From assembly GCA_002307725.1 (NCBI GenBank), contig DBUB01000010.1:916009-980008 (forward strand): 64,000 bases of DNA, read 5' to 3'. Below are positions 63,122-64,000 of the stretch, piece by piece. Source of the stretch: Alphaproteobacteria bacterium UBA1301 (GTDB lineage Bacteria; Pseudomonadota; Alphaproteobacteria; Micropepsales; Micropepsaceae). The notes beneath the pieces were generated by a model, which did no database searches, was not told the DNA's origin, and was given only the letters and a program-made list of their open reading frames with translations. The position numbers and the translations under genes are program-made. How positions within the stretch are numbered: position 1 is the stretch's first letter; every line of letters starts with the position of its first letter.

Positions 63122-64000
63122 ATGTTCACGGTACAACACAATATTGGCGGAGGTCCGGACGCGCTGGCAGAAGCATTTTCAAGCTACCTGCCATGTGCAA
63201 CGATCGAACGCTGCGCATCGCCGGACAACTTCAAATGGACTGGTACCTTAGCATCAACGCACGGTCGCGCGTTATGGCGCATTCGCTCGAACGGCGATTG
63301 GGACTTCTCATCGAGCACTAACGAACTCGACAGCGTGTTCGTCACCCTGCCCGAGCACGGCGGCCTCAAGATGACCGAGCGCGGCCAGGAACGCACTGCG
63401 GTCCCGGGTCAGGCCTTGGTCCTGAACCAGCCGAGGGTTCGCGACAACTGCACTTTTAGCGCCAAAGGGCATGAGCAAACGTCTTTGAAGTGGCCCCGAC
63501 GCGAAGCCCAGCACGCCATTTCGTCGGTGTACGGCGATGTCCGCCTCGACGACCTGGACGTCCAGCCAGTGCAGGATCTCGACAACGATCGCGGCCGCGT
63601 CCTCGTGCGGCTCCTCAGTGCCATCGCGATCGATCTGGCCAATCCACTGCCGCCCTCGACGCTGGTATCGGAACTGATAAACGAAGCAGCCCTGCGCTTG
63701 TTGTTCGAACCCGCCGTAAGCCGCTGGGCCGAACGGAACGGCCGCAAGCATCATCCCCACATCCTGCCGCGGCACGTCAAGCAGGCGGTCGACTATATGC
63801 AGGTCAATGCCGGCCGGCCGATCCGCATTCGCGATGTCGCCGACGCGTGCTGCGTAACACCGCGCACGCTGGAGAACGGTTTCAAGACGTTCAAAGGCAT
63901 GACGCCGATCGCCTATCTAACCCAGGTGCGGCTCGAAGCGGTGCGGCACGAACTTCAAACGGTGAACTTTGCGCCGCGGATTTTCGAGATCGCCCGCCGC
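63122..64000 (+). CDS. AraC-family transcriptional regulator (truncated by the window end)
   Basis: At least 293 residues from ATG 63122, with AGGAGCTA directly before the start. An N-terminal AraC-binding-like sensor domain is followed by HILPRHVKQAVDYMQVNAGR and IRIRDVADACCVTPRTLENG then FKTFKGMTPIAYLTQVRLEAVRHEL, the first helix-turn-helix of AraC/XylS regulators. The second helix-turn-helix is cut off at 64000. The target genes are not visible. It is divergent from hxlR. Confidence 0.88.
   Translation, partial: MFTVQHNIGGGPDALAEAFSSYLPCATIERCASPDNFKWTGTLASTHGRALWRIRSNGDWDFSSSTNELDSVFVTLPEHGGLKMTERGQERTAVPGQALVLNQPRVRDNCTFSAKGHEQTSLKWPRREAQHAISSVYGDVRLDDLDVQPVQDLDNDRGRVLVRLLSAIAIDLANPLPPSTLVSELINEAALRLLFEPAVSRWAERNGRKHHPHILPRHVKQAVDYMQVNAGRPIRIRDVADACCVTPRTLENGFKTFKGMTPIAYLTQVRLEAVRHELQTVNFAPRIFEIARR

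Overview
The window looks like a GC-rich alphaproteobacterial chromosome. The evidence is an atpHAGDC operon without the Fo genes, a helicase / S4-domain / fdxA / carD neighbourhood, kbl-tdh, PAS_5 and DUF1684 proteins, and rhizobial-style palindromic intergenic repeats. A Rhizomicrobium/Micropepsaceae-like or rhizobial relative would fit, but the sequence alone does not settle the genus. No rRNA, tRNA, CRISPR array, intact insertion sequence or prophage was seen. Most of the window is housekeeping genes, with small lower-GC cassettes placed between core genes.

Layout. 1-7.4 kb: 5' end of methylmalonyl-CoA mutase, SUV3-like helicase, an unknown AT-richer gene, S4 protein, a ParD-like/methionine aminopeptidase pair, ferredoxin and CarD. 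7.5-15 kb: small membrane proteins, a secreted nuclease, cytochrome b561, Sua5, a D-2-hydroxyacid dehydrogenase, and an orphan ModA followed by an OprP-like porin. 15-26.8 kb: a GH17-GT2 glucan synthase, FKBP isomerase, a proteasome-like Ntn-hydrolase candidate with a small partner, a LysE-type exporter, dihydroorotase, YgfZ, a glyoxalase-fold protein with a histone-H1-like tail, Tag, DUF1684, QueF and a peroxiredoxin. 27-29.4 kb: two tandem signal peptidases and a BrnT/BrnA toxin-antitoxin pair. 29.7-35.5 kb: F1 ATP synthase operon interrupted by an Ohr-like gene and a small coiled-coil gene. 35.6-43.5 kb: chemoreceptor, diiron protein, sdhB, a small cassette flanked by a kbl fragment and kbl itself, then tdh. 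43.6-49 kb: HAD phosphatase, PAS_5 protein, heparinase-like protein, rpe and a polytopic membrane protein. 49-51.6 kb: sdhCDA. 51.6-57.4 kb: an accessory stretch with an Abi-alpha-like gene, a HigBA-type pair, two decayed antitoxin copies, a long inverted repeat, deoxycytidylate deaminase, esterase, pyrophosphatase and two DUF4019 genes. 57.5-64 kb: envelope and sensor proteins, gamma carbonic anhydrase, PhoH-like ATPase, and divergent HxlR and AraC regulators (the last truncated).

How it works together. Respiratory energy metabolism dominates (F1 ATPase, succinate dehydrogenase, b561, ferredoxin), with threonine catabolism (tdh-kbl), peroxide defence (Ohr, peroxiredoxin) and nucleotide metabolism (pyrC, dCMP deaminase, queF). 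The most interesting parts are the small accessory cassettes: the Ntn-hydrolase pair, the kbl-flanked cassette, the ParD-MAP pair, and the Abi-alpha/HigBA area with its scattered antitoxin relics.
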